From positions 1 through 50,551 of the forward strand of contig JAJFIU010000160.1 of the NCBI GenBank assembly GCA_021774695.1: 50,551 nt of DNA, read 5' to 3'. Of this stretch, positions 8,855 to 16,675 are shown piece after piece. Below the pieces are notes generated by a model, which saw only the letters and a program-made list of their open reading frames with translations, ran no database searches and was not told the DNA's origin. Position numbers and translations under genes: made by a program. The stretch is from Alphaproteobacteria bacterium. GTDB lineage: Bacteria > Pseudomonadota > Alphaproteobacteria > Sphingomonadales > Kordiimonadaceae. Within the stretch, counting starts at the first letter, position 1, and each line of letters begins with the position of its first letter.

Positions 8855-10720
8855 ATGAAAATCTCTCCGTTTACCTATATTTTGCTAATATCATCGATGA
8901 TATTGCTTTTTTCCTTCGTCAATCGTCAGTCAGCTAATGCGCCAGCATCGCAAGTTATTTCTTATAGCGAATTTAAGGAGTTGGTTCAAAACGGCCAAAT
9001 AAACGAAGCCTACTTTGAAGGAAACCAGGTTGTCGGGACGACTGTGTTATCAACCGCTGCCGGTGATACCGCTGAGACCATTACGCGAATGATTACATAT
9101 TTGCCGGGCCTTGATGATCCCGACTTCTTACCTTTATTGGAGGAAATGAACGTCAAGATTACCAGCGCGGCCCTTACCGAAAATAGTACAGGCGGTTGGT
9201 TTTCTTATATTCTTCCTTGGCTCGCCATTATGCTCTTTTATTGGTGGTTCTGGTCGCGCATGTCCGGCGGCGGCGGACTTGGGGGTCAATTAGGCGACAA
9301 GAAACTCAACCGATTTCTTGCTGGATCATCTACTGAGCAGGAAAAAGATCGCCCAAAGGTTACTTTCGATGATGTGGCCGGGCAAGAAAGCGCAAAACAA
9401 GAAGTCGAGGAGTTGGTTACCTTCCTCAAACACCCTGAACAGTACCGCATACTTGGTGCTGAATCGCCTCACGGCGTCCTGCTTGTTGGTCCCCCAGGCA
9501 CAGGTAAAACGTTACTTGCACGTGCGCTCGCCGGCGAGGCTGGTGTGCCATTTTTCGACATTTCTGCCTCCGAATTCATAGAAGTGTTCGTTGGTGTTGG
9601 CGCATCCCGGGTACGCAAAATGTTTGAAGAGGCAAAAAAACGCGCGCCGAGTATTATTTTTATCGACGAGCTGGATGCGGTTGGTCGAATGCGCGGAACC
9701 GGTGTTGGTGGTGGGCACGATGAGCGAGAGCAAACGCTTAATCAAATTCTGTCGGAAATGGACGGCTTTTCCGGCCACGAAGCTGTCATTGTTTTGTCCG
9801 CAACCAATCGTCCCGACGTATTGGATCCAGCCCTGCTGCGCCCCGGTCGTTTTGATCGCCATGTAACATTGGAACTTCCTGACCGCAAAGCTCGTGAAGC
9901 CATCCTGAAAGTTCACAGTCGAAAAGTGCCGCTCGACGCCACAGCTGATCTCGCAGTAATCGCCGCAGGAACACCCGGGTTTTCCGGTGCCGACCTGAAA
10001 AACCTGATCAACGAAGCGGCCATCGCAGCAGCCCGCGACGGCGCTGACGTCGTTGCAATGCACCATCTGGAAGACATGAAAGACAAAGTCATGATGGGCA
10101 GCGTTCGTACCCTTGCCATTCAACCAGATGAGCGGCACAGACTGGCAGTTCATGAGGCGGGTCATGCTGCGACAGCCTGGTACCTGCCGAACACCGATCC
10201 GCTCTATAAGGTTACAATCATTCCGCGCGGACATTCGCTGGGCAGTACCCATATGTTGCCGCAAGAAGAGCGACACACTCTGCCCGAAGAATATCTGACG
10301 GACAGACTAGCCGTAATGCTTGGTGGGCGCATTGCAGAAAAAATGTTCCTTGGTTCATTTTCTTCAGGTGCCGACGAAGACATTAAAGAGGCAACAAAAC
10401 TTGCCCGTGCGATGGTTGCCCGTTGGGGGATGAGCGAAGAAATAGGCCCGATCGACCTTAGGCAGTCGGAAGACCACCCCTTCCTCGGCCGAGAAATGGC
10501 AATGCCACAACATTTTTCTGAAGAAACCGCCTACCGGGTTGATCAGGCGGTTCAAACACTGCTTAAAGAGGCGTCAAGCGCGGCACAACAATGTCTGGAA
10601 TCTCATAAAAACGCAGTTGAAGATTTGATTTCAGAGCTTGAAAAACACGAACTATTGGACGAGCCCGCCATCAGGCGCAGCTTGGACAAAACGCCCGTTA
10701 AATTGGCCCCCATTAAATGA
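8855..10720 (+). CDS. ftsH: FtsH-type ATP-dependent zinc metalloprotease (accessory copy)
   Basis: Start 8855 is chosen because AGGAGA lies just upstream and the first residues form TM1; an earlier in-frame start at 8804 lies within the predicted promoter. The 621-residue protein has two N-terminal membrane segments flanking a periplasmic loop, an AAA domain with Walker A GPPGTGKT near residue 211 and Walker [12 protein letters not shown], and the protease motif HEAGH near residue 432. FtsH degrades misfolded membrane proteins and some regulators at the inner membrane. The glycine-rich linker after TM2 and the short C-terminus are normal. Placement in an FNR-box island away from the usual tilS/folP neighbours suggests a second, hypoxia-induced FtsH rather than the housekeeping one. 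That last point is inference. Confidence 0.95.
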   Translation: MKISPFTYILLISSMILLFSFVNRQSANAPASQVISYSEFKELVQNGQINEAYFEGNQVVGTTVLSTAAGDTAETITRMITYLPGLDDPDFLPLLEEMNVKITSAALTENSTGGWFSYILPWLAIMLFYWWFWSRMSGGGGLGGQLGDKKLNRFLAGSSTEQEKDRPKVTFDDVAGQESAKQEVEELVTFLKHPEQYRILGAESPHGVLLVGPPGTGKTLLARALAGEAGVPFFDISASEFIEVFVGVGASRVRKMFEEAKKRAPSIIFIDELDAVGRMRGTGVGGGHDEREQTLNQILSEMDGFSGHEAVIVLSATNRPDVLDPALLRPGRFDRHVTLELPDRKAREAILKVHSRKVPLDATADLAVIAAGTPGFSGADLKNLINEAAIAAARDGADVVAMHHLEDMKDKVMMGSVRTLAIQPDERHRLAVHEAGHAATAWYLPNTDPLYKVTIIPRGHSLGSTHMLPQEERHTLPEEYLTDRLAVMLGGRIAEKMFLGSFSSGADEDIKEATKLARAMVARWGMSEEIGPIDLRQSEDHPFLGREMAMPQHFSEETAYRVDQAVQTLLKEASSAAQQCLESHKNAVEDLISELEKHELLDEPAIRRSLDKTPVKLAPIK

Positions 10721-10740
10721 CACAATCGAGCGACCTGTTA

Positions 10741-10754
10741 TTGATTAATATCGC
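10741..10754. promoter_or_regulatory. Weak FNR-like box upstream of the VIT1-like gene
   Basis: TTGATTAATATCGC matches 8 of 10 consensus positions. The predicted start of transcription (about 10789) would fall inside the coding sequence, so this site is not placed like the others. Read-through from ftsH (66 bp upstream) is a simpler explanation for co-expression. Confidence 0.25.
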
Positions 10755-10786
10755 AGCAATTGGATTATTCGAAAGGCTAGCAGTTG

Positions 10787-11506
10787 ATGGAACTTGAACA
10801 CGGGCACAATCAAGCTGCAATTGCCACACGCATCGCGAAAGGCCAGAGATCGTCCTACGTTCGAGATTATGTCTACGGTGGAATTGATGGTGCAATAACG
10901 ACATTTGCAATAGTTGCGGGCGTTTTCGGCGCTGCACTATCGTCAAATATCATCCTGATTCTAGGACTTGCCAACCTGCTGGCCGACGGTTTTTCAATGG
11001 CGGCGAGCAACTATAGCGGCACTAAAACTCTTATAGATGATGTCGACAGAGTTCGTAAAATTGAAGAAAAACACATTCGCTTCAAACCTGATGGAGAGAG
11101 AGAAGAGGTCCGGCAACTTCTAAAACGGAAAGGTTTTAAAGGAGAGACCCTTGACGAAACGGTCGCCGTAATTACATCAAATAAGGCGGTCTGGATTGAT
11201 TTTATGTTGGTTGAAGAATACGGGCTTTCGCTCAATCAACCTTCACCTTTTCTGTCGGGCTTGGCAACATTTGTAGCGTTTGTGATTTGTGGGTCCGTTC
11301 CAATATTACCGTTTGTGTTCGATATGAAATCAGCAATTTATGGTTCAGCAATACTAACTGGCATGATGTTTTTCGTAATTGGCGCAGCAAAAAGCAACTG
11401 GACAATGTCACCGTGGTGGCGTTCTGGGTTTGAAACCGTTCTCATTGGAGGATTTGCAGCGACTGTAGCATTCGCAGTGGGTCGCTTTTTGAATGGTTTA
11501 GTATAA
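10787..11506 (+). CDS. VIT1/CCC1-family transporter (predicted Fe2+/Mn2+)
   Basis: The 239-residue protein begins at the ATG at 10787, directly preceded by an in-frame TTG, with GAAAGG about 10 bp upstream. It shows the family pattern: an N-terminal segment VRDYVYGGIDGAITTFAIVAG, a second helix ending LADGFSMAASNY, a hydrophilic cytoplasmic loop rich in Glu/Lys/Arg, and three C-terminal membrane segments. VIT1/CCC1 proteins move ferrous iron or manganese across membranes, in bacteria probably outward. The last 167 coding bases are repeated almost exactly at 12793-12959. It lies 66 bp after ftsH on the same strand. Metal specificity is not visible. Confidence 0.9.
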   Translation: MELEHGHNQAAIATRIAKGQRSSYVRDYVYGGIDGAITTFAIVAGVFGAALSSNIILILGLANLLADGFSMAASNYSGTKTLIDDVDRVRKIEEKHIRFKPDGEREEVRQLLKRKGFKGETLDETVAVITSNKAVWIDFMLVEEYGLSLNQPSPFLSGLATFVAFVICGSVPILPFVFDMKSAIYGSAILTGMMFFVIGAAKSNWTMSPWWRSGFETVLIGGFAATVAFAVGRFLNGLV

Positions 11507-11535
11507 CTAGCGCTCGGCCATCAACGCAGAGAAAT
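11340..11535 (+). repeat. 196-bp direct repeat, copy A (end of the VIT1-like gene plus 29 bp)
   Basis: This segment is repeated at 12793-12988 in the same orientation with a constant offset of 1453 bp, no gaps and only three differences by eye, all transitions. It covers the last 167 coding bases of the VIT1-like gene and 29 bp of downstream DNA. The two copies flank the polymer-forming protein gene. Confidence 0.95.
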
Positions 11536-11578
11536 TTGCGATCATAAGTGGATTATATAGCTGTTTACTTCACTGAGT

Positions 11579-11592
11579 TTGATCACGGTCAA
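11579..11592 (+). promoter_or_regulatory. FNR/FixK box and promoter of the polymer-forming protein gene
   Basis: TTGATCACGGTCAA matches 9 of 10 positions. A centre at -41.5 predicts a start at about 11627, and TAGACT occupies exactly the -10 position (11615-11620). The gene begins at 11651. Confidence 0.78.
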
Positions 11593-11650
11593 AAGCCTGA
11601 AGAACCGCATCCTTTAGACTTATTCAATACTCAACATATAGGTGAACGTC

Positions 11651-12772
11651 ATGAATAGGTATTTGCTAATCGTAATCATGTTCATATTCGCAGCTCCTAC
11701 ATTGGCGGCGGATGAGAAAAGCGGTGTCTTTGAAATCAACAATGATCTCTTTTTAACTGGGGCGATAGCGGTTCAGGATAAAACGAACGTGGACGATCTT
11801 TTCATGTTTGGCGAAACCGTTCGTATTGAGAAGGGTATTGCAGGTTCAGCGCATCTATTCGGACGCAAAGTAATCTCCATGGGCACTATTGGCGCTGATG
11901 TCTATGCGGCAGGGATGGACGTTACGCTCAGTGGAAAAACTACAGGTGATGTCACCGTCAGCGGTTACAATGTCCAAGTGGGAGAAGTGGGCGGTGATTT
12001 GAGGGTTTCTGGAGCAAACCTCACCTTATCAGCACCTGTCTCCGGATATGCGCTCATTGCCGGGGATGAGGTAAAGATAAAATCGATAATTAAAGGCGAC
12101 GTTCACTTGAACGCCAGAGAAGTGGACTTTGCCGAAGGTGCCCGAGTTGAAGGAACTTTGACTATCTATGAAGAACAAGCCGACGATATTAAAATACCGG
12201 CTCAGGTGGTTCCTGAAGATCGGATCAAAAGGCTCAATATTTCAGAATGGTCGGAAGCAAATGCCGACATCGAAATTTGGAACTGGCAAAACTCACTGAA
12301 GCAACTTTTAACCTGGATACTCATTATCATGGGTATAGCCATATTAATTGCTGCGATAATACCGCAAAAACTTGCCAATCTACGCCGAAGCATTCTCGAC
12401 CAGCCATTTCGCAGTCTCCTATTCGGATTTCTTGCGCTTTCAGTGGCTCTGGGGTCCACGATTACGCTTATGTTGACCGGTATTGGGTTATTGCTGGCAC
12501 CTGCAACCCTGTTAATAGCGATTGCTACGGCGTTTGCAGGCTATGTGGTGGGGGCCTACGCCTTAGGGGTAGGACTATTGCTGATGATCAAACAACCTGA
12601 ACCCCGCAATATTGTTACGAGAGCCCTGGCAGCAGGCATCGGTGCACTTGTTGTTGCGCTTATTGCGTTAATACCTTTCCTTGGTTGGCTTTTTGTTATG
12701 GCCACAGCACTTGTCGGTTTGGGGGCGATTACTATTTGGCTTTTTCAACCAAGGTTTTTCGCTACTGCATAA
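11651..12772 (+). CDS. Exported polymer-forming (bactofilin-like repeat) protein with C-terminal membrane domain
   Basis: Start 11651 is preferred over the GTG at 11642 because AGGTGA lies at normal spacing before it and a signal peptide follows at once (hydrophobic run ending PTLA-AD). Residues of about 30-175 are a series of short beta-strand repeats (patterns such as GDVTVSGYNV and GDLRVSGANL), as in bactofilin-like polymer-forming domains. The C-terminal half has about four to five membrane helices. Related proteins are usually hypothetical and proposed to form an envelope-associated beta-helix. It has its own FNR box and is bracketed by the 196-bp direct repeats, suggesting it entered as a unit. 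The function is unknown. Confidence 0.85.
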   Translation: MNRYLLIVIMFIFAAPTLAADEKSGVFEINNDLFLTGAIAVQDKTNVDDLFMFGETVRIEKGIAGSAHLFGRKVISMGTIGADVYAAGMDVTLSGKTTGDVTVSGYNVQVGEVGGDLRVSGANLTLSAPVSGYALIAGDEVKIKSIIKGDVHLNAREVDFAEGARVEGTLTIYEEQADDIKIPAQVVPEDRIKRLNISEWSEANADIEIWNWQNSLKQLLTWILIIMGIAILIAAIIPQKLANLRRSILDQPFRSLLFGFLALSVALGSTITLMLTGIGLLLAPATLLIAIATAFAGYVVGAYALGVGLLLMIKQPEPRNIVTRALAAGIGALVVALIALIPFLGWLFVMATALVGLGAITIWLFQPRFFATA

Positions 12773-12792
12773 ACAAAGCCCAATTGGCGTTG

Positions 12793-12959
12793 ATGGTTCA
12801 GCAATACTAACTGGCATGATATTTTTCGTAATTGGCGCAGCAAAAAGCAACTGGACAATGTCACCGTGGTGGCGTTCTGGGTTTGAAACCGTTCTCATTG
12901 GAGGATTTGCAGCGACTGTAGCATTCGCAGCGGGTCGTTTTTTGAATGGTTTAGTATAA
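12793..12959 (+). pseudogene. 3' fragment of the VIT1-like transporter gene
   Basis: The frame encodes the last 55 residues of the VIT1-like protein (from GSAILTGM to FLNGLV and the same stop), with a Met-to-Ile and a Val-to-Ala change relative to the intact gene. It has no start or ribosome site of its own. An overlapping open frame from 12681 is only a fusion of out-of-frame sequence from the preceding gene to this fragment. It is a non-functional remnant made by the duplication. Confidence 0.88.
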
Positions 12960-12988
12960 CTAGCGCTCGGCCATCAACGCAGAGAAAT
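12793..12988 (+). repeat. 196-bp direct repeat, copy B
   Basis: This is a near-identical copy of 11340-11535, with three transitions by eye. It begins 20 bp after the stop of the polymer-forming gene. Its last 15 bp form the end and stop codon of the leftward CBS gene, so the junction has shaped a neighbouring coding sequence. Together with copy A it could support RecA-dependent loss or amplification of the intervening segment. Confidence 0.95.
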
Positions 12989-13423
12989 AAGGGTCGGCAG
13001 CAAGCTTTTGGGGCTACTGACAGCTGCAATAACTTCGCCGAACAAATGGTGTGAAAGATGGTGGGACATATCGCCGAGCGATAGAACGCCGACCAGGTGG
13101 CCATCTTCTCCAGCTATCACGGGCAAGCGTCTCACTTTATTTTTTTCCATCAAACGAACGGCGTCTTCAACATGTTCTTCCTCGGCGCACCAAATTATGT
13201 CTCGGGACATCACGTCTTCCACAGTCATGTCCTTGATATCAAGACCAGACACAAGGCCCCGGCACGTGATGTCACGGTCAGTGACAATGCCAAGTAGCTT
13301 TTCATCATTTTCGATTAGGAGACACCCAATATCATTGTCTCGCATTTTACGCGCCGCTGCGATAAGCGATGTGTCGGAAGAAACGGATATTTTACGGTCA
13401 GACATTATTTCTTTCACTAACAT
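12974..13423 (-). CDS. CBS-domain pair protein
   Basis: The 149-residue protein starts at the ATG at 13423 (AGAAGG upstream). The longer frame to 13492 only reads through a tandem repeat. Two CBS motifs are clear: VKEIMSDRKISVSSDTSL...GCLLIENDEKLLGIVTDRDI and VEDVMSRDIIW...RRLPVIAGEDGHLVGVLSLGD. Stand-alone CBS pairs bind adenine nucleotides and act as energy sensors, often in stress and hypoxia gene sets. The last five residues and stop lie inside repeat copy B, so the C-terminus was probably altered when the duplication arose. It is convergent with the upstream genes. No good FNR box was found before it; a weak 8/10 match at 13520-13533 lacks a -10. Confidence 0.88.
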   Translation of the reverse strand: MLVKEIMSDRKISVSSDTSLIAAARKMRDNDIGCLLIENDEKLLGIVTDRDITCRGLVSGLDIKDMTVEDVMSRDIIWCAEEEHVEDAVRLMEKNKVRRLPVIAGEDGHLVGVLSLGDMSHHLSHHLFGEVIAAVSSPKSLLPTLISLR

Positions 13424-13433
13424 GGGCTTCTTT

Positions 13434-13481
13434 CCTTCTTGGAGTATTATGATTAAACCTTCTTGGAGTATTATGATTAAA
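13434..13481 (-). repeat. Exact 24-bp tandem duplication in the CBS gene leader
   Basis: Bases 13434-13457 and 13458-13481 are identical. On the minus strand each copy carries an AGAAGG Shine-Dalgarno-like sequence, so the leader of the CBS gene has two possible ribosome sites, the second at normal distance from the ATG at 13423. Exact identity suggests recent slippage or a selected regulatory change. Confidence 0.93.
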
Positions 13482-13561
13482 AATGAAACCAAGGTTGACA
13501 GAAATTGTCTCGCTCCGCTGTGATTGCACTCAATAAGATGGGTGATAAATTGCGCCCCTAT

Positions 13562-14020
13562 TCAGGGCAACTCCTCCATCGTAGCCAATCGTTCTTTAAG
13601 TTTGATTTCCGGCATATTGGTCAGGTTTTTTGCGTATTCCGCGGTTACTTTTTTTATCGTTTTTTTACTGAATTCTGATTTTATCATCGCCATTGTTTTG
13701 GGTAGCGCCACGAGAATGAGTTTGTCCAGTTCATCGTTTTCCGCCGCATGGTTAATCTCGCGGCTCACTTCTTTCAGGAAAGCCGCGCTTTCCTGCTCGG
13801 GAAAGTCAGCGTGATCTTCATAGGCGTGGCGGCTGTCTGATCCCGCAACATGGCCGCGGCCTGGCTTGTCAGTACCCTGATCATGCTGAAATTTGCGTGC
13901 TTCAGGGTGCTCGAGCACAAAATGCTCCTGCATGGCACCGTTGACATAATGACGTGTATAAATTTTAACGTGGGCGCGATCAGCGAATAAAATCCATTCA
14001 CGATTTTTGCGATTAAGCAT
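13562..14020 (-). CDS. Host-attachment / baeRF-like family protein
   Basis: The 152-residue protein has a GGAGAAAAG ribosome site before its ATG. It resembles the family annotated as 'protein required for attachment to host cells' (Host_attach), related to bacterial-archaeal eRF1-like domains. Visible features are the N-terminal strand WILFADRAHVKIY, a charged Gly/His/Asp-rich central loop with an RHAYEDHAD-type segment, the helix FLKEVSREINHA, and the strand LDKLILVALPKTM. The family name comes from a plant-associated phenotype and says little about biochemistry; a ribosome- or RNA-related role has been proposed for baeRF proteins. It has its own FNR box with a strong -10, so it is probably made under low oxygen. 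Confidence 0.85.
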   Translation of the reverse strand: MLNRKNREWILFADRAHVKIYTRHYVNGAMQEHFVLEHPEARKFQHDQGTDKPGRGHVAGSDSRHAYEDHADFPEQESAAFLKEVSREINHAAENDELDKLILVALPKTMAMIKSEFSKKTIKKVTAEYAKNLTNMPEIKLKERLATMEELP

Positions 14021-14083
14021 ATGCTTTTCTCCAATAGTGGTAATTTACATCCTCCTTTATAAAACACTCATCAATTCCAGACA

Positions 14084-14097
14084 TTGATCCCTGTCAA
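14084..14097 (-). promoter_or_regulatory. FNR/FixK box and promoter of the host-attachment-like gene
   Basis: TTGATCCCTGTCAA matches 9 of 10 positions. On the minus strand a centre at -41.5 predicts a start at about 14049, and TATAAA lies exactly at -10 (14061-14056). On the plus strand no -10 is seen at the matching place, so the site probably serves the leftward gene and not the response regulator at 14204. Confidence 0.8.
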
Positions 14098-14203
14098 ATA
14101 TCAACTGTAATATCTGAGCTCACCTACTTGCAGCTAGTTACGGCATATGGAGTATGGTACCGTCACCTCTTACGATTGGGTTTTTACTACTTATTGGTGA
14201 AAG

Positions 14204-14944
14204 ATGAGTCGAGTATTAGTTTTAGATGATGATCCTCGCATTCGTCAGATGCTGCAACGCTATCTGACCGGCGAAGGCTTTACTGTTGCTTTGGCTGGTA
14301 CGCTCCAGCAGGCACAGCAGGCTTTTACGCAGCAATCTATCAACCTTGTACTTCTTGATCTTAAACTTGGTGCTGAAAACGGGCTGGATTTCGCGCGGGC
14401 AATCAGAGCAACGGATAAACGAACCCCCATCATTATTCTTTCCAGCAAAGATGATGTTGTTGATAAGGTTGTTGGTCTTGAAGTTGGTGCTGATGATTAC
14501 ATTGCCAAACCGTTTCATTTGCGTGAATTGCTGGCGCGGATAAGGGCGGCAATGCGCCGCGCGGAAACAACTCTTGTCGACGAAAGCCTTTTGCCTGCAG
14601 GGCCACCGCGCAGCGAAAATATATCTTTTGGAAATTGGCGTATGGCGCGCGCCAGTCGCCTAGTGACCAACCACCTTGGGCAAGAGCTACCCCTCACGTC
14701 AAAAGAGTATAAACTTTTGGGTGTGTTTGTAGAGCACCCGCGACGCGTTCTAAGCCGAGATCAACTGACAAACAAAGTCTCCGGTCGCGCCTGGAATGCC
14801 TATGACCGCAGTATTGATACGCAAATCCGGCGTTTGCGCAAAAAAATTGAGGATGACCCCGGCAATCCAAAACTCATTAAAACGGTTCGCGGTGAAGGCT
14901 ATATATTTTCTGTAGACGTTCACGTTGAGACAGATTTTTCATGA
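14204..14944 (+). CDS. OmpR-family response regulator
   Basis: The 246-residue protein has a receiver domain (acidic LDDD near residues 7-10, phospho-acceptor Asp52 in LLDLKLG, and the conserved Lys in YIAKPF) followed by a winged-helix DNA-binding domain (PLTSKEYKLLGVF through TVRGEGYIF). A GGTGAAAG sequence precedes the ATG. It lies 141 bp upstream of the hybrid kinase gene, which has its own promoter, so the pair may be only loosely coupled. The regulator would receive phosphate from that kinase or another. Target genes are unknown; the FNR boxes in this island are not OmpR-type sites. Confidence 0.93.
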   Translation: MSRVLVLDDDPRIRQMLQRYLTGEGFTVALAGTLQQAQQAFTQQSINLVLLDLKLGAENGLDFARAIRATDKRTPIIILSSKDDVVDKVVGLEVGADDYIAKPFHLRELLARIRAAMRRAETTLVDESLLPAGPPRSENISFGNWRMARASRLVTNHLGQELPLTSKEYKLLGVFVEHPRRVLSRDQLTNKVSGRAWNAYDRSIDTQIRRLRKKIEDDPGNPKLIKTVRGEGYIFSVDVHVETDFS

Positions 14945-14963
14945 GGATTTTATTGTTCGTATA

Positions 14964-14977
14964 TTGATTGGAATCAA
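14964..14977 (+). promoter_or_regulatory. FNR/FixK box (perfect) and consensus -10 of the sensor kinase gene
   Basis: TTGATTGGAATCAA matches all ten consensus positions. A perfect TATAAT occurs at 14999-15004, within one base of where a class II FNR promoter with the box at -41.5 needs it. The kinase starts at 15086. This is the clearest promoter in the window and implies that oxygen limitation controls its own sensor. Confidence 0.9.
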
Positions 14978-15085
14978 GCGTTTCTGGATGAAAAATTGTA
15001 TAATCTTGAATAAGTTCAATTAATTGCCACCCCAAAAGATGGCGGCGAAACGAGTTAGGCTTTCATTGGGACAGGAGGTAACAGC

Positions 15086-16660
15086 GTGTCTGGTGAAACA
15101 AAAACCTCTTCAAACCAAGAGGAAAGTCTCTATCAACATGACAGTGCGGTAAAAGAGGCTAAATGGCGCGCCTTAATTGATGAAGTGCCAGATGCTGTCA
15201 TAATCATCAATGAGACAGGCATTATTCAAGAAGCCAACCCGGCAACATTAAAATTATTTGGCTATGTGCCAGAGGAACTCATCAATCAAAGTGTCTCCAT
15301 TTTGATGCCTGAACCTTTTCGCACTAAGCACGGTGATTATCTAAAGCGTTATCTGGAAACTGGTGAGAAACATATTATTGGTCGCAGGCGCGAAGAGATC
15401 GCCGTTGGCAAAGACGGCAAAGCTTTCCCGGTTACCCTTTCGGTTAGCGAAGCAAGGTATGATGGTGTAAGGCTTTTTGTCGGCATCATCCATGACCTTA
15501 GCAACATAAAGACAAACGAAGAAAAACTGTTTCAGGCACAAAAGTACGAGGCAATTGCTCAACTGACGGCAGGCATTGCGCATGATTTCAACAACTTATT
15601 AACAGTTGTTCAAGGCAATCTGGAAATGTTGAGTGCCCAGGTTTCCAGCGATGCCGGCCACGAAATTTTGGCGGAAGTATTAGACGCCATTGACGACGGC
15701 AGCCATCTGGTAAAGCAACTGCTGGCGTTTGGTCGCAAACAGGTATTGAAGCCTGATGTCATTAATATCAACCAACTGGTTCGAGATACGCTGCGACTGC
15801 TTCGGCGGACCATAACCGAAACCATAGAAATTCACGATACTCTTGCTAGAGAACTTCCTTTGGTGAAAGTGGATCCTATCCAACTCGAAAACGCTTTGAT
15901 GAATCTGGTGATTAATTCCCGCGATGCGATCGCTGAACATGGTCAGATATTTATTGAAACAAGTGTGGTTTCCGCAGCAGATTTACCACCGAACATACCA
16001 ATAGATAGCCTGCATGAATTATATGTTTACATAGCGGTGCGAGACAATGGATTAGGTATACCCCAAGACGTATTGGATCATGTTTTTGAACCATTCTTTT
16101 CAACCAAAAAAACCAGTAAAGGTTCTGGCCTCGGCCTCAGTATGGTACAGGGTTTTATCAAGCAATCCGGCGGCGAAATATCAATTGAAAGTGAGCTTGA
16201 TCGCGGCACGATAGTATCGCTTTATCTGCCATGCCTTGATGATAGCGGCACAGTTTCCTCTGATACTTCCTCTGACAACAAAGGGTATGAAAGCGGCAAC
16301 GGCGAATTGATCCTGCTCGTTGAAGATGACGCAAGGGTCAGGCGCGTAAATTCACGGCGCCTTGCAAAAATAGGCTATGAAGTCCTAGAGGCTAAAAACG
16401 GCAAACAAGCGCTGGAAATTCTGGCTGCGAATCCCGCCGTAAATCTGCTATTTTCAGACATTGCAATGCCCGGCGGCATGCGCGGCCATGAACTGGCAGA
16501 TCAGGCGTGCCGCCTATTGCCCCATCTTAAAGTTCTTTTGACCACAGGTTATGCTGAAGAACATGCCACCTCAAACCTGCCCCGCTATAGAGTTTTAACA
16601 AAACCCTACAGCGTGGAACAGCTTGCCAAATATCTGCGAGAGGTGCTGGGCGAGCAATAG
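15086..16660 (+). CDS. Hybrid sensor histidine kinase with FixL-like PAS domain
   Basis: The GTG start follows AGGAGGTAACAGC. The 524 residues read PAS (about 25-140), HisKA with phospho-acceptor His166 in AHDFNN, HATPase (about 265-385, with N, G1 and G2 boxes) and a C-terminal receiver with Asp458. The PAS domain matches the FixL heme-PAS pattern. MPEPFRTKHGDYLKRY places His82 at the proximal heme-ligand position, Arg88 at the FixL Arg206-equivalent, and Arg102 (20 residues after His82) at the distal Arg220-equivalent. FixL kinases are inhibited by bound O2. No membrane segment is seen, so it is probably cytoplasmic. Heme binding is inferred; some relatives of this PAS group do not bind heme. 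The fused receiver suggests a phosphorelay or self-regulation. Confidence 0.9.
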   Translation: MSGETKTSSNQEESLYQHDSAVKEAKWRALIDEVPDAVIIINETGIIQEANPATLKLFGYVPEELINQSVSILMPEPFRTKHGDYLKRYLETGEKHIIGRRREEIAVGKDGKAFPVTLSVSEARYDGVRLFVGIIHDLSNIKTNEEKLFQAQKYEAIAQLTAGIAHDFNNLLTVVQGNLEMLSAQVSSDAGHEILAEVLDAIDDGSHLVKQLLAFGRKQVLKPDVININQLVRDTLRLLRRTITETIEIHDTLARELPLVKVDPIQLENALMNLVINSRDAIAEHGQIFIETSVVSAADLPPNIPIDSLHELYVYIAVRDNGLGIPQDVLDHVFEPFFSTKKTSKGSGLGLSMVQGFIKQSGGEISIESELDRGTIVSLYLPCLDDSGTVSSDTSSDNKGYESGNGELILLVEDDARVRRVNSRRLAKIGYEVLEAKNGKQALEILAANPAVNLLFSDIAMPGGMRGHELADQACRLLPHLKVLLTTGYAEEHATSNLPRYRVLTKPYSVEQLAKYLREVLGEQ

Positions 16661-16675
16661 GCAAGAAGCTGGTAC

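Noticed and set aside
9512-10276. 254-residue open frame on the minus strand opposite ftsH
   Set aside because: It is entirely antisense to a strongly conserved gene, has no ribosome site, and its composition (many Cys, His, Gln) is typical of a shadow frame.
12681-12959. 92-residue frame ending in VIT1-like sequence, as a separate gene
   Set aside because: Only the part after 12793 is VIT1-derived, by duplication. The first part is an out-of-frame reading of the preceding gene, so it is a remnant.
13520-13533. FNR-like sequence GTGATTGCACTCAA upstream of the CBS gene
   Set aside because: It matches 8 of 10 positions but lacks any -10 at the expected distance, unlike most of the accepted sites.
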